Shown here in pieces: positions 23,109-31,729 of a DNA stretch of 64,000 nucleotides. The notes beneath the pieces are model-generated. The model saw only the letters and a list, made by a program, of their open reading frames with translations, was not told the DNA's origin and ran no database searches. This DNA is from an uncultured Lachnospiraceae bacterium (GTDB lineage: Bacteria; Bacillota; Clostridia; Lachnospirales; Lachnospiraceae), in assembly GCA_947564735.1 (NCBI GenBank), contig CANOEC010000004.1, forward strand, positions 1 through 64,000, given 5' to 3'. The first letter of the stretch is position 1; each line of letters opens with the position of its first letter. The translations under genes and the position numbers were made by a program.

Positions 23109-23744
23109 ATGAAAAAGAAAATTGTAATGGTAACATTATCCCTGATTATGGCTATGTCTGTAATCACTGGATGCGGAAAGTCGGACGAGCAGAAAGCAAA
23201 AGACGAAATCATGTCACACATGAATGATGACGAGAAAGCGAATATTGCAGCCGACCAGAAGGAAATAGAAAACTGGGAGAAAGAACAACAGGAAAAACAA
23301 GAATCTCTTGCAGCAGAGCAAGCAGCCCTTCCAGAGTATTCCGAGGATATTTTAACGCAAGTTGACGTTGACTGGAAAACCCCTTTAAAAATCACTACTA
23401 TATCAGAAGAATATTCCGAAGTTGTTCCAAATGAACAAAATACTGTTGTTGTTTATAAGTCTCAAATTGGCGGATTAGAATTAACGTACAAAATATTAGA
23501 TTCAGACGGCGGCACAATGAGTTATGCAAAACAAATTGCTGATTCAGGAGCAGAGGATTCTTTTTATCAGGAAATAGGCGATTATAAAATAGCTGGATAT
23601 GATAAAGGTGGAAATATATTAACTGTTTTAATAACTGATTCTGAAAATGCCTGTTTCTGTATGGAGTTCTGGACAACAGATAAAGAAGTAAGAACAGATA
23701 TTTATAACAGAAACGCTGAATCATTAAAATCACAATTACAGTAA
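23109..23744 (+). CDS. Lipoprotein of unknown function
   Basis: A 211-residue lipoprotein with signal peptide and lipobox VITGC (Cys near 22), then a charged coiled-coil-like region (about 25-80: DQKEIENWEKEQQEKQES) and a beta-rich C-terminal domain. It is anchored to the outer face of the membrane. Family not recognised. Surface exposure fits the secreted theme of this end of the element. Confidence 0.7.
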   Translation: MKKKIVMVTLSLIMAMSVITGCGKSDEQKAKDEIMSHMNDDEKANIAADQKEIENWEKEQQEKQESLAAEQAALPEYSEDILTQVDVDWKTPLKITTISEEYSEVVPNEQNTVVVYKSQIGGLELTYKILDSDGGTMSYAKQIADSGAEDSFYQEIGDYKIAGYDKGGNILTVLITDSENACFCMEFWTTDKEVRTDIYNRNAESLKSQLQ

Positions 23745-23780
23745 TTTGACTTTAAAAAAACATTTTGGTATCATATATAT

Positions 23781-23866
23781 GCAAGCTAATTTTATAGCTA
23801 TTTTCTAAAATATTTGTTAAAGTCGTGTTGAAGAATCGTGCCGCAAGTCGGCATGGTTCTTTTAAT
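23781..23866 (+). ncRNA. Small RNA 1 with own promoter and terminator
   Basis: Promoter TTGACT (23746-23751), 17 bp, TATCAT (23769-23774). Terminator AGAATCGTGCCG (23832-23843)/CGGCATGGTTCT (23849-23860) with T-run. No coding frame. TTAAAGTCGT (23817-23826) is complementary to leader sequence of ardC. Similar in layout to the next RNA. Confidence 0.6.
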
Positions 23867-23912
23867 TTCCGAGTAATTTGACATTCAAAAATTATTTTGA
23901 TATTATATATAT

Positions 23913-23996
23913 GCAAACAAAATTTAGCTTTTTGTTTTTCTTTTATATATAGTCATGTAGAGCATCTTGCGATTAAGTCGCTGGATGCTTTTTTAA
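23913..23996 (+). ncRNA. Small RNA 2 with own promoter and terminator
   Basis: Promoter TTGACA (23878-23883), 17 bp, TATTAT (23901-23906). Terminator AGCATCTTGCGA (23961-23972)/TCGCTGGATGCT (23978-23989) followed by six T. Both RNAs start with atatatatgcaa, so they appear to be tandem duplicates that have diverged. Confidence 0.6.
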
Positions 23997-24027
23997 TGCC
24001 CTTGTAACGCTCTGTAATGCCCTTATT

Positions 24028-24056
24028 TTGGTTTTATATATCTCTAGTGGTACAAT
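24028..24056 (+). promoter_or_regulatory. Promoter of the membrane protein gene, twin of 24721-24749
   Basis: TTGGTT (24028-24033), 17 bp, TACAAT (24051-24056). The stretch tctctagtggtacaata and a following aggct...agcct hairpin are repeated upstream of the gene at 24811. Confidence 0.6.
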
Positions 24057-24112
24057 ATAGGTGTAAAGAAAAAACAGGCTAGAAAAGCCTTTAAATAAAG
24101 GAGAATAACAAA

Positions 24113-24685
24113 ATGGAAAATACAAAGAAAATTAACTGGTTCTGGAAGAACTGGACAGAGGACGAAAAGAGGATTTACAAGAAATGTGCTGTCTTTGCAG
24201 CTATTGTAATTGTATTAGAAATCATTGCAGCTATTATGTGCATGAATCAATTCCATGCAGCCGAAATACCTACAGACTGGGGAATCGCTCCACCTGGCTA
24301 TCACCAAGAAACTAGATGGGATGATGAAAAAGGCGAATGGTATAGTGTATATGTGCCAGACGTTGAAATAGAAATTGGTGATTTTGGTTTGTATAAAGTT
24401 GATGATAGCGGAGCGTTATATATCTTTAAAAGAATATTTAACATAATTTATACCGCAGTATTACCAGCAGCATCCGTAATGGCATCAACATTAATAGCTT
24501 ATCACATCTGCATGATAATGACATCAAAAAATCAGCGAAAGATTGACAATTCTTATACATCCGTAAAATCTGTTGCTACAGTGTGGATGTATATAATGCT
24601 TACAAGTGTTTTTATAACTCTTGCAGTACAAGGTTTTGATTCTATCGTAAATAGTAATTTTGCTAATCCGATTTTAAAACCATAA
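24113..24685 (+). CDS. Membrane protein with extracytoplasmic loop, 190 aa
   Basis: Three hydrophobic helices near residues 30-48, 112-138 and 155-175. Between the first and second lies a loop of about 60 residues containing YHQETRWDDEKGEWYSVYVP. Not recognised. It has its own promoter and terminator. It may serve as export or anchor partner for the secreted proteins encoded after it, but only position supports this. Confidence 0.6.
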   Translation: MENTKKINWFWKNWTEDEKRIYKKCAVFAAIVIVLEIIAAIMCMNQFHAAEIPTDWGIAPPGYHQETRWDDEKGEWYSVYVPDVEIEIGDFGLYKVDDSGALYIFKRIFNIIYTAVLPAASVMASTLIAYHICMIMTSKNQRKIDNSYTSVKSVATVWMYIMLTSVFITLAVQGFDSIVNSNFANPILKP

Positions 24686-24693
24686 GAAGCGAT

Positions 24694-24722
24694 ACAGAGG
24701 GCTTTATGCTCTCTGTTTTTTT
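24694..24722 (+). terminator. Terminator of the membrane protein gene
   Basis: ACAGAGGGCTTTATGCTCTC with TGT closing the stem, followed by seven T. Confidence 0.75.
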
Positions 24723-24749
24723 GGTTTTAAATATCTCTAGTGGTACAAT
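24721..24749 (+). promoter_or_regulatory. Promoter of the secreted protein operon
   Basis: TTGGTT (24721-24726), 17 bp, TACAAT (24744-24749). Nearly identical to the promoter at 24028, indicating duplication and probable co-regulation. Confidence 0.6.
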
Positions 24750-24810
24750 ATAAGTGTAAACAAAAACAGGCTAAAAAGCCTTTAAATAATAAAGGAGATT
24801 TTTAAATATT

Positions 24811-25164
24811 ATGAAAAAGAAATTAGGAATTGCCGCATTAGCAACAGCTTTATCAGCGGCTATAATTTGCGGTACATTAACTGTACCAGTATATGCAACT
24901 GAAAACGAATATGCCACATGTCAGTATTGTGGTGATGAAGTTGAAATGGTTTGGCGCACCAGCATGGAAAGACACGAAGAAACATGCAAAGAGAATCCAA
25001 ACAGAAACTTTGAAACATGTAAATATTGTGGAAAAGAAATCACAATGTATTGGTATTTTGATATGAAAGACCATGAAAGTCTATGTGATAAAAGCCCTGA
25101 CAGAATTAAGGCGAGAAGCAGCGCAAAAGAAGAAATAGAAATTTTTATTGAATTGCCAGAATAA
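24811..25164 (+). CDS. Secreted protein with two zinc-finger-like Cys/His repeats
   Basis: A 117-residue protein with a clear signal peptide ([16 protein letters not shown], cleavage after VYAT-type site near 31). Two repeats follow: [19 protein letters not shown] ending in EETC, and [19 protein letters not shown] ending in ESLC. Each has CxxC then His and Cys, the C2HC arrangement of zinc-binding modules. Zinc fingers are rare on secreted bacterial proteins. It is in an operon with the PTPDPE-repeat protein (14 bp gap) and both share a related signal peptide. Confidence 0.7.
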   Translation: MKKKLGIAALATALSAAIICGTLTVPVYATENEYATCQYCGDEVEMVWRTSMERHEETCKENPNRNFETCKYCGKEITMYWYFDMKDHESLCDKSPDRIKARSSAKEEIEIFIELPE

Positions 25165-25178
25165 AGGAGATTGAAATT

Positions 25179-26381
25179 ATGAAAAAGAAAACTATATATA
25201 CCGCATTAACAGCAGCTTTGTCTGCTGTTGTAGTTTGCGGTTCATTGCTTACACCAGTTCTTGCAACAAATACTATTACTGGTGTAATGGTAAACGGAAA
25301 TGATGCATCTACACTTAAAACAACTATTCCTAGCACATTAAAAAATGGCAAAGAGATTGCAAAGGTGCTTCGTTATAATAAGGCAAAAGAATTACTTCCA
25401 GACCTTGAATGGGGAAGAGTAATGATTCTTTACACAGATAATACATACGATATTGTTAGATTGGGAAATGAAGATAATTGTAACTTTACTACTAAAACTG
25501 CTTACATTGGTACTAATAGTGATAATTATATTACAAGCGTTCACAGAGGATATCCAAGTCTGGAAAAAGGATTTGACATTGATATTGACCTTCCATGGTT
25601 CGGAGAAGAAAACTTTGTTGAAGAAAATTTAATAGTAACAGGCGCAGATGAATTAGATGGTTATTACATCCGCGAAATTGGTTATAAGGTATATGTCAAC
25701 GGTGAAGGAGTAGCCACTACAACAGACCCCGAAGTTGTTGAAAGCTATGGGTTTGTTGGTGAACAAGACGAATGGGGCAACTATATAAGATGGACTTATG
25801 ATGGAAAACTTGCAAGTGGTGAACATATATTACCATCCAAAACACCCCCATCTAATCATGGAGAAGCAATTACTGTAGTTGGTGATAGTATATCTGGTGC
25901 AAAAGTACATAGATGGTATACGATACAAGACAATAGGCAAGTTACTTTATGGATAGCTAGAGACGGATTTTTAAATTGGTGGTATGAAGGTGGAATAATT
26001 GAGGAAAGCGGCGATTTAACCCCAGAACCCACACCAGACCCAGAACCCACACCAGACCCTGAACCCACACCAGACCCTGAACCCACACCAGACCCTGAAC
26101 CTACACCAGACCCAGAGCCTACACCAGACCCTGAACCTACACCAGACCCTGAACCCACACCAGACCCTGAACCCACACCAGACCCTGAACCTACACCAGA
26201 CCCAGAGCCTACACCAGACCCAGAGCCCACACCAGACCCAGAACCTACACCAGACCCAGAGCCTACACCAGACCCTGAACCTGAACCAACTCCCGAACCA
26301 GTTATAACAATTACAACTTATGAAGGACATAATACAAGTGCAAAAGAAATAATTGAATTTATGATAGAGTTTTGGGATTAA
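25179..26381 (+). CDS. Secreted PTPDPE-repeat protein, 400 aa
   Basis: Signal peptide [20 protein letters not shown], a unique domain (about residues 30-275) and then about 15 hexapeptide repeats of the type PEPTPD (about 283-370), ending in a short tail [12 protein letters not shown]. There is no LPxTG motif or C-terminal membrane anchor. Proline-rich acidic repeats usually form an extended stalk through the cell wall. The unique domain is unrecognised. A TPPSN site before the repeats holds the only Pro-Pro pair seen, of interest beside a PPEP-like protease. Confidence 0.7.
   Translation: MKKKTIYTALTAALSAVVVCGSLLTPVLATNTITGVMVNGNDASTLKTTIPSTLKNGKEIAKVLRYNKAKELLPDLEWGRVMILYTDNTYDIVRLGNEDNCNFTTKTAYIGTNSDNYITSVHRGYPSLEKGFDIDIDLPWFGEENFVEENLIVTGADELDGYYIREIGYKVYVNGEGVATTTDPEVVESYGFVGEQDEWGNYIRWTYDGKLASGEHILPSKTPPSNHGEAITVVGDSISGAKVHRWYTIQDNRQVTLWIARDGFLNWWYEGGIIEESGDLTPEPTPDPEPTPDPEPTPDPEPTPDPEPTPDPEPTPDPEPTPDPEPTPDPEPTPDPEPTPDPEPTPDPEPTPDPEPTPDPEPTPDPEPEPTPEPVITITTYEGHNTSAKEIIEFMIEFWD
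26022..26289 (+). repeat. 18-bp tandem repeat encoding PEPTPD
   Basis: About 15 copies of ccagaacccacaccagac with synonymous changes (cct/cca, gag/gaa), in frame within the 400-aa gene. Copy number is likely to vary by slippage. Confidence 0.9.
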
Positions 26382-26383
26382 GC

Positions 26384-26414
26384 AAAAGGAGAGGTTTTAC
26401 CCTCTCCCTTTTTA
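26384..26414. terminator. Bidirectional terminator between convergent genes
   Basis: AAAAGGAGAGG (26384-26394)/CCTCTCC (26401-26407) followed by CTTTTT; T-runs on both strands. It serves the secreted operon and the recombinase gene. Confidence 0.8.
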
Positions 26415-26417
26415 TTG

Positions 26418-27935
26418 CTATTCTTTCCATACGATTTTTACAGAACCATTTTTAGATAGATAGATTTTATCAATCAGCGTCCTTAATACTGTCTGTTTTA
26501 ACTCTGTAGACAATTCCCGATAATTCAATGTATCGCCATGAACATCATACACGGATTTTAATTTCAATCTGATTTCTACCACATCCAAACTATTAATATT
26601 CAGTTTCAGCTTTAATTGCTTTTCATCAATTTGTGATTGAATATCATCAATTTCTTTTGCCAGTATATCAACTGATTTTGTAGAAAACTTTGCTAATTCA
26701 ATCATTCTGTCCATTTGCTTTTGCAATTCGCTAATTTGATGCATCAGTATGATTTTCTTTTGGCTTTGTTCTGCTGCATACCTATCCAGATTATCAATTC
26801 TCTCCTGAACTTGTGCTGCTACATTCTCCTGAACTGTTTCCAGTGGCAATCCTTTAAAAGATACATTACAAATCTTTTTTTGTGACCTTCCAGTACAAGT
26901 CAAGCATGGTCTAGCTTGCATTTTAATAGCCATATTACATTCAGCACATTTCAATAATCCAGCTAATTCTTTTAAATATGTATTTGGGCTATTATCACTA
27001 GCAACAGCGGAATTTTCACTCATTCTATTTTGTACGAGCAAAAATGTTTCTGTATCAATTATCGGTTCAACATTCGTCAAATAGATTTTCATATCCTCTT
27101 TATCATCAGAGTTTATTGTTCTGTTATTCTTTCCGACTATTGATGCGCTTGTTTCTCCGTTCCATTCTTCTTCATCATTTACAAATTGAATATGGAATTT
27201 CTCAAAATACTTATGCATCATTTCATCCGCTGGTGCATAGACAGGATTCTTTAAAATCCTTGTTAATGTGGTTCTGGAAAAGCCTTTATCTGTCTGGTGT
27301 CCAGTTAATCCCATTTCCATCAATTTATTCTGCAATTTGCCGATACTGATATTCGGTTCAGTTGCATATAATTTGAAAATCTGCTGAACAGCAGCAACTT
27401 CTTCATCAACAGGCAGCAAAGTTGTTTTACCGTCTATCTTACCATTTCTAAATCCGAAAGGTGCTTTACCACTTGCCCAGCGTCTATCTTTTACCCGATA
27501 ATCATAGTTATCTTTAATTCGAGCAGATATGTTTTCTCTTTCCATTTGAGCGAAAACAGCGAGAATCCCCATCATTGCCCTACCCATAGTATCAGATGTA
27601 TCAAATCCTTGTGTAACACTAACAAATGAGCATCCATGATTTTCTAATGTCTTTTGCAGATTATAGAAGTCTGCTATATTCCGAGCAAATCTATCTAGCT
27701 TGTAAACAACAACACGACTAACCAAATCAGCTTCAACAGCTTTCATCATTTTCATCAATTCATCACGACCGACTATGCTTTTACCAGATTTGCCTTTATC
27801 AGTGTAGACTTGCACTATTTCATCATCATGTACATTCCGTCTCTTACATTCATCAATTTGTGATTCAATAGAAACACTATCCTTCTTGTCAACACTCTGC
27901 CGAGCGTAGATTGCAACTACTCTTTTTTCATTCAT
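26418..27935 (-). CDS. Large serine recombinase (element integrase)
   Basis: A 505-residue site-specific recombinase. The resolvase domain has the nucleophile in YARQS (Ser14), then ESQIDECKRR, YTDKGKSG and VVYKLDRFARN. The recombinase domain spans about 150-270 (KAPFGFRNGKI, LTRILKNPVY), followed by a zinc ribbon (CAECNMAI, CLTC) near 330-355 and a coiled coil (about 385-450). It is of the TnpX/TndX type. The start lies about 100 bp from the right end of the element, as usual for integrases next to their att site. RBS GGGGG precedes ATG. It should catalyse integration and excision at the GA core. Confidence 0.93.
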   Translation of the reverse strand: MNEKRVVAIYARQSVDKKDSVSIESQIDECKRRNVHDDEIVQVYTDKGKSGKSIVGRDELMKMMKAVEADLVSRVVVYKLDRFARNIADFYNLQKTLENHGCSFVSVTQGFDTSDTMGRAMMGILAVFAQMERENISARIKDNYDYRVKDRRWASGKAPFGFRNGKIDGKTTLLPVDEEVAAVQQIFKLYATEPNISIGKLQNKLMEMGLTGHQTDKGFSRTTLTRILKNPVYAPADEMMHKYFEKFHIQFVNDEEEWNGETSASIVGKNNRTINSDDKEDMKIYLTNVEPIIDTETFLLVQNRMSENSAVASDNSPNTYLKELAGLLKCAECNMAIKMQARPCLTCTGRSQKKICNVSFKGLPLETVQENVAAQVQERIDNLDRYAAEQSQKKIILMHQISELQKQMDRMIELAKFSTKSVDILAKEIDDIQSQIDEKQLKLKLNINSLDVVEIRLKLKSVYDVHGDTLNYRELSTELKQTVLRTLIDKIYLSKNGSVKIVWKE

Positions 27936-28016
27936 AAAAATACCCCCTAACTATTATTTTTTATTTAAGTCAGAGAGTACCTTACTACAATATATGGTTT
28001 TTGTACATAAGCATCT

Positions 28017-28039
28017 TTGACTTATGCACCAAGTTTATC
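28017..28039. other. attR junction of the element
   Basis: Inner arm TTGACTTATGCACCAAGTTT (28017-28036) directly followed by the ATC core (28037-28039) and then fic coding sequence. Together with the left arm it forms an imperfect inverted repeat that would flank the core in the circular form. Confidence 0.75.
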
Positions 28040-28720
28040 AATAAAAGGATGAATCCCCTCAAATTCAATGTGAAACCGTGCAAGCCGAGGAATAATATGC
28101 TCTGTACTATCTCTATAAGCCTCCAGTAACTGTTCCATCTTTGGCTGAATCAAATACGGCTGAACCGGTTCATGTTTTGCCCCCATAATTCTGACAGGGA
28201 CTCTTCTGTAAACGCCTCGATCCTCCCGTTTATCCACTAATACAAGATAATGAATCTGTTTAATGACACTCTCCGACAAAGGCGCATGGTGTTTTACCAA
28301 ATCCCGCACAAAATCAAATGCTTCTTTATGCCCAACTGCCTCCATATGGTCTTTTAACGGCTTTCTGTCAATCGTCAGACCACGTAAAACCATATCCGTC
28401 TCCCGTAAGGTTAAAGTATTCCCCTCAATTGCATTGGAATTATAGGTATATTCAACAATAAACTCCTCTGTCAGACGTTCCACTTCTCCCTCTGTCAGCG
28501 GTCGTCTGGAGTCTAGTTCCATTTTCTTCCTGTCTATAGCTGTCAACAAACTTTCTGCTGTTTTAAACCGTCCATCCTCTGGCTTTTTCGCATCTGCCGG
28601 AATCATCCAACTGCGTCCCTCACGGGTAACACCTGAAATCTTCCCTTCCGAGCAGAGGATACGAACCCGCCTGTCCGAAATTCCCCATTTTTCCGCAGCC
28701 TGCTTTACCGTTATATACAT
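28037..28720 (-). pseudogene. fic: 5' part of the interrupted fic gene
   Basis: Begins MYITVKQAAEKWGISDRRVR, a MerR/excisionase-like helix-turn-helix, then the Fic N-terminal region with NSNAIEGNT, the inhibitory (S/T)xxxE(G/N) motif of self-restrained Fic enzymes. It ends FHIEFEGIHPFID exactly at the element junction; in the raw sequence five foreign codons and a stop follow to 28022. Joined to 11771-11562 it gives 297 codons with no gap. Intact Fic proteins transfer AMP to target proteins. I chose ATG at 28720 from the HTH and AGGTG upstream. Confidence 0.88.
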
Positions 28721-28748
28721 AAAGGATACACCTCGCTTTCTAAATAAT

Positions 28749-28777
28749 AATATACCCCACGTTCGGAACAATATCAA
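28749..28777 (-). promoter_or_regulatory. fic promoter with paired GGAACAAT sites
   Basis: On the minus strand TTGATA (28772-28777), 17 bp, TATATT (28749-28754). GGAACAAT occurs at 28765-28772 and 28785-28792, 20 bp apart. The HTH domain of Fic itself could bind here. Confidence 0.5.
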
Positions 28778-28792
28778 CCAAAATGGAACAAT

Positions 28793-29065
28793 GTTTTCCC
28801 ATCTACGGAATAATAAAAAACTCAGAAATACGATAACCGTTTTTCATTCCCTCATTCGTAGTCTCATCGTATGTTACCTGCTTGCACCCGGAAGGCGCAC
28901 TGAGGGTCTGCCAACTGCACCATATCTCAGCTGCCCCTTTCAGGGGCTTTTTCAGTACTTTCTCCTTCCGGCGCAGCCCCATAAGGGGCTTGCTGGTTTG
29001 CTTGTTAGGGCATGGCTATGGCAGTAGTCATGCCAATAGTAATATCTGTATGTAGTATGATATAG
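28793..29065. other. Gene-free remnant region with GC hairpins
   Basis: Contains GCCCC-tttca-GGGGC near 28935 and AGCCCC-ataa-GGGGCT near 28975. No open frame with a start signal. It may be a leftover end of an insertion sequence, because it borders the truncated IS110 gene. Confidence 0.35.
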
Positions 29066-29120
29066 TGGCTCTCAAACATGAGAATTATGGCATATTTTTA
29101 ATGACTCCCAAGCATGAGAA
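29066..29120. repeat. Two 19-bp imperfect direct repeats at the IS110 break
   Basis: TGGCTCTCAAACATGAGAA (29066-29084) and TGACTCCCAAGCATGAGAA (29102-29120), 36 bp apart, at the point where the transposase frame ends. They resemble terminal repeats of an unidentified insertion sequence. Confidence 0.5.
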
Positions 29121-29929
29121 CGGTGGCTTTCTTCCAGCATCAGCCGCAGTTTCAGTTTTGCAGCATCCTCCCCGTAATCCACTCCTATGGATTCCTTTGC
29201 AGCCTCTACAAGCTGTTCGGCTTTCTTTCTCCCAACAGTTTTCTTTACTGCTTTTTTTATTTCATCCGTAACCCCGTCCTCACCAAGTGCAAGGATATAT
29301 TTAGGGAACGGGCAGGTTTTCAATATATGCCGCGATGCCTTGCCTGAAAGCGGACATTTGAACGTTTCAACATATTCCGGGAAATATTCATCCATGACTG
29401 CCGTGATAGTGTTCTTCAATGCACTTTTTCGCCTGTTCAGTCCTGTCCTTGTTGCGGACAGTCCACGGAGCTGTGCATAAATGTCATGGGGAAGGTACAG
29501 TTCAAAATACCTCCCGTCCTTCACCAGTTTTGCGATTGTGAGGGCATCTTTTTTATCCGACTTTGTCTGGCTGTTGTCATCCAGCTCTTTCGCCTGTTTT
29601 GTCGCATACGGGTTCACAAGGACTACTGTGATCCCTTCCTGTTTACCAAGCCAGTTTGCAAACGTTTTCCAGTAATGCCCCGTCGGCTCCATCCCGACAT
29701 CAGCCTCCGCAAAATCTTCCTCCTTGCATATCTCCCGGATTCTTGCTAAGATGGTCTCGAAGCCGTTTTTGCTGTTTTTGAACTTCAGGGCCCGGCTGTG
29801 TTCTATGCCCCTGAAATCAACAAACCTTGCCCACTGGTAGTTTTTAGCGATATCCACGCCGACTATAAGGGCGTCTGTCTTGATGGCGAGTAATTTCTGT
29901 TTCAGGCGGTCTTCGTATTTTACTTTCAT
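29072..29929 (-). pseudogene. IS110-family transposase, C-terminally truncated
   Basis: The 285-residue frame has the DEDD RuvC-like domain: GVDIAKNYQW (Asp), GMEPTGHYWK (Glu) and QTKSDKKDALTIA (two Asp). Intact IS110 proteins are about 400 residues and carry a C-terminal Transposase_20 domain with a catalytic serine. That domain is missing: the frame ends SHAWESLKICHNSHV within foreign repeats. It starts well (RBS AAAGGAG), so it may still be expressed but should not transpose. Confidence 0.8.
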
Positions 29930-30441
29930 TGCTATAAAATCTCCTTTGTCTTTTGATGTATCAAAGTCGCTAAACTCATATACATCATACGGGGAGATTT
30001 TATTTTGTCAAAGTTCAAATTTCATTCTCTATAGGAATGCTTTAATTTCTCTGTTCATATAAAACATACCTCTCAGCATGGAACAACCTCTATCCATACC
30101 GGAAACGACAAACCGCCACATATGGCACAAATCCATAGTGGCGGTTTGCATGGTTCTTGATGCTCTTTACAGATACCCATATGTCCTGCATACCTAAAAT
30201 GCGCCTCCCTTTCCCGGACTATAAGTTTCATCACACTGCCACGGACAGAGAAAGTATGTCAAATTGTTTCAGTAATATATCTTTTAAACAGAAACCGAAA
30301 TGCTTGCGCTCTGTTTTGCAGAAACGGTCTCTCCTGTGCTTGTGTAGGTGACAGGCTCACCATCCTCCTATCACTTTTCAAATAATAAAAGCTTTCATCT
30401 GTTCTTTCGACAGTGTAAATACAAGATATTAGGTTCTTGTT
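29930..30441. other. Gene-free region upstream of IS110, with a hairpin
   Basis: The 130 bp next to the transposase start would be where IS110-group elements encode their bridge RNA; direct gtatcaaag/catacggggagatttta features are seen but no structure was proven. CAAACCGCCAC (30109-30119) and GTGGCGGTTTG (30139-30149) form an 11-bp stem. No gene was seen from 30150 to 30441. Confidence 0.35.
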
Positions 30442-31729
30442 TCAAACAGCCTGTTTGATGTCATATGCGGCATCATTCAGCGGAATCAGAATGGAAATTA
30501 CAAAATTACCATTTCCTGTCTCCGTCTGCATTATCCCATCATACTTTTTCACCACATCGCCTACATTCTGCAGACCGATTCCATGCCCCTGTGGATTTTC
30601 TTTACCTAAAACACCTTCTCTATACTCCTCCATACTATCCATACTGTTTTTGGCTTCAATCAGGAAACATTTTTTTACTTTTCCCGCATGGATGGTAATA
30701 AAGCTGCATTCAGCGGATTGCAGGCGTTCACACGCCTCCAGCGCATTATCCAGAATATTCCCAAACAGCACACACAGATCAAACTCATGAATGCAACACG
30801 CTTTCGGTATCTGTATGTCACATTCCCACCTGACTTCTTCCCTTTCTGCCCGTTTCCGTTTCTGGTACAGGAGTGCATCCACACCCTTACTCCCCGTCAT
30901 ATCCCCCACGTCCTCCAAACCATTTTCTTCCAACTGTTTCAGGTAGCCACCCATCTTCTCCCATTCTCTGCCCCGAAACAGCCCTAACAAGGCAATTATA
31001 TGGTTTTTCATGTCATGCCTTAACCGCTCCGACTGACTGTACTGCTCAGTCAACATTTTATAAACTGCAATCTGTGAATGATACCGGCTGCTTTTTTCCT
31101 GTTCCAGATAAATCCGGTTCATCCCAAACACATAAAAACCTGTTGCAAAAAAGGACAGACCTGTCAGCACACAATGCCGAACATTGCCAGCAGCATAAGC
31201 ATGGGGACAGCTAAGAGACAATACCACTTTCCCCGCTTACCGCTAAAAACAGTCTCAAGATGTTTCGACATCCAGCATACCGATATTATGGCAGAACAAT
31301 AACCGACACCGCCAAGCATTCCGCCTTCCAAATCACCTACAAGCGGTTCCGGAGTCTTTCCTACTGTGTGCTGGAAAAATAATACTATACACGATAAAAA
31401 TGAGACACTGAACTCTGCTACCATCCTTACAGCCATCAGCGATATAACGGCGGCAAAAATCCGTTTCTCCAATTCTTCCTTAAAACATAGCAATACTAAT
31501 CCGATAAAAAATATAGAACCAACCGCCACATAAAAAATATAAGGAACTGCATACATCCTGACCGCAATATTCAAAAGCAGCCATCCACAAAAGGAAAAAA
31601 CACAAACAATAGCTCCCTGGCTTTGGAAGTCGATAAAAACTTTTTGCAGAATTTATCCACTGCCCATAAATATCCCAGATAACATGGTGCCATAATCAAA
31701 ATATCTGCATAATCTGAAATCCGGCTCAT
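30442..31729 (-). pseudogene. AgrC-like GHKL histidine kinase broken by two frameshifts
   Basis: Reading from ATG at 31729 (GGAGG upstream) gives MSRISDYADILIMAPCYLGY and ends early near 31597. The match continues in another frame through membrane segments (YIFYVAVGSIFFIGLVLLCF) to about 31165. It shifts again and runs to 30442 with the kinase parts: LRHDMKNH (phosphorylated His), NILDNALEAC (N box) and HGIGLQN (G box). The ATG overlaps the stop of the response regulator gene. The kinase should be dead unless the shifts are sequencing errors. Confidence 0.7.

Larger units (their letters stand above)
11775..28036. mobile_element. 16.26-kb integrative, plasmid-like element inserted in fic
   Basis: The boundaries follow from the split fic gene: host sequence ends at 11774 and resumes at 28037, with ATC present at both junctions. 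Inside, a large serine recombinase gene sits about 100 bp from the right end. Plasmid-type functions are present: a RepL-like initiator, antisense RNA, ArdC, RHH proteins, an iterated palindrome array and a tyrosine-recombinase-like protein. The region is clearly more AT-rich than the flanks. No complete conjugation machinery was seen, so it would be mobilizable at most. The deletion of the element from the sequence restores one reading frame, which supports the exact ends. Confidence 0.85.

Noticed and set aside
26022-26289. CRISPR or non-coding satellite
   Set aside because: The 18-bp repeats keep one reading frame and show synonymous changes, so they are coding repeats of a secreted protein.
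25856-26330. Minus-strand frames rich in [12 protein letters not shown] or WCRLWVW
   Set aside because: They are mirror images of the PEPTPD coding repeat.
11775-28036. Prophage
   Set aside because: No capsid, terminase, portal, tail or lysis genes were seen; the gene set is plasmid-like.
11775-28036. Full conjugative element (ICE)
   Set aside because: No VirB4/VirD4-type ATPases or classical relaxase; only mobilization is plausible.
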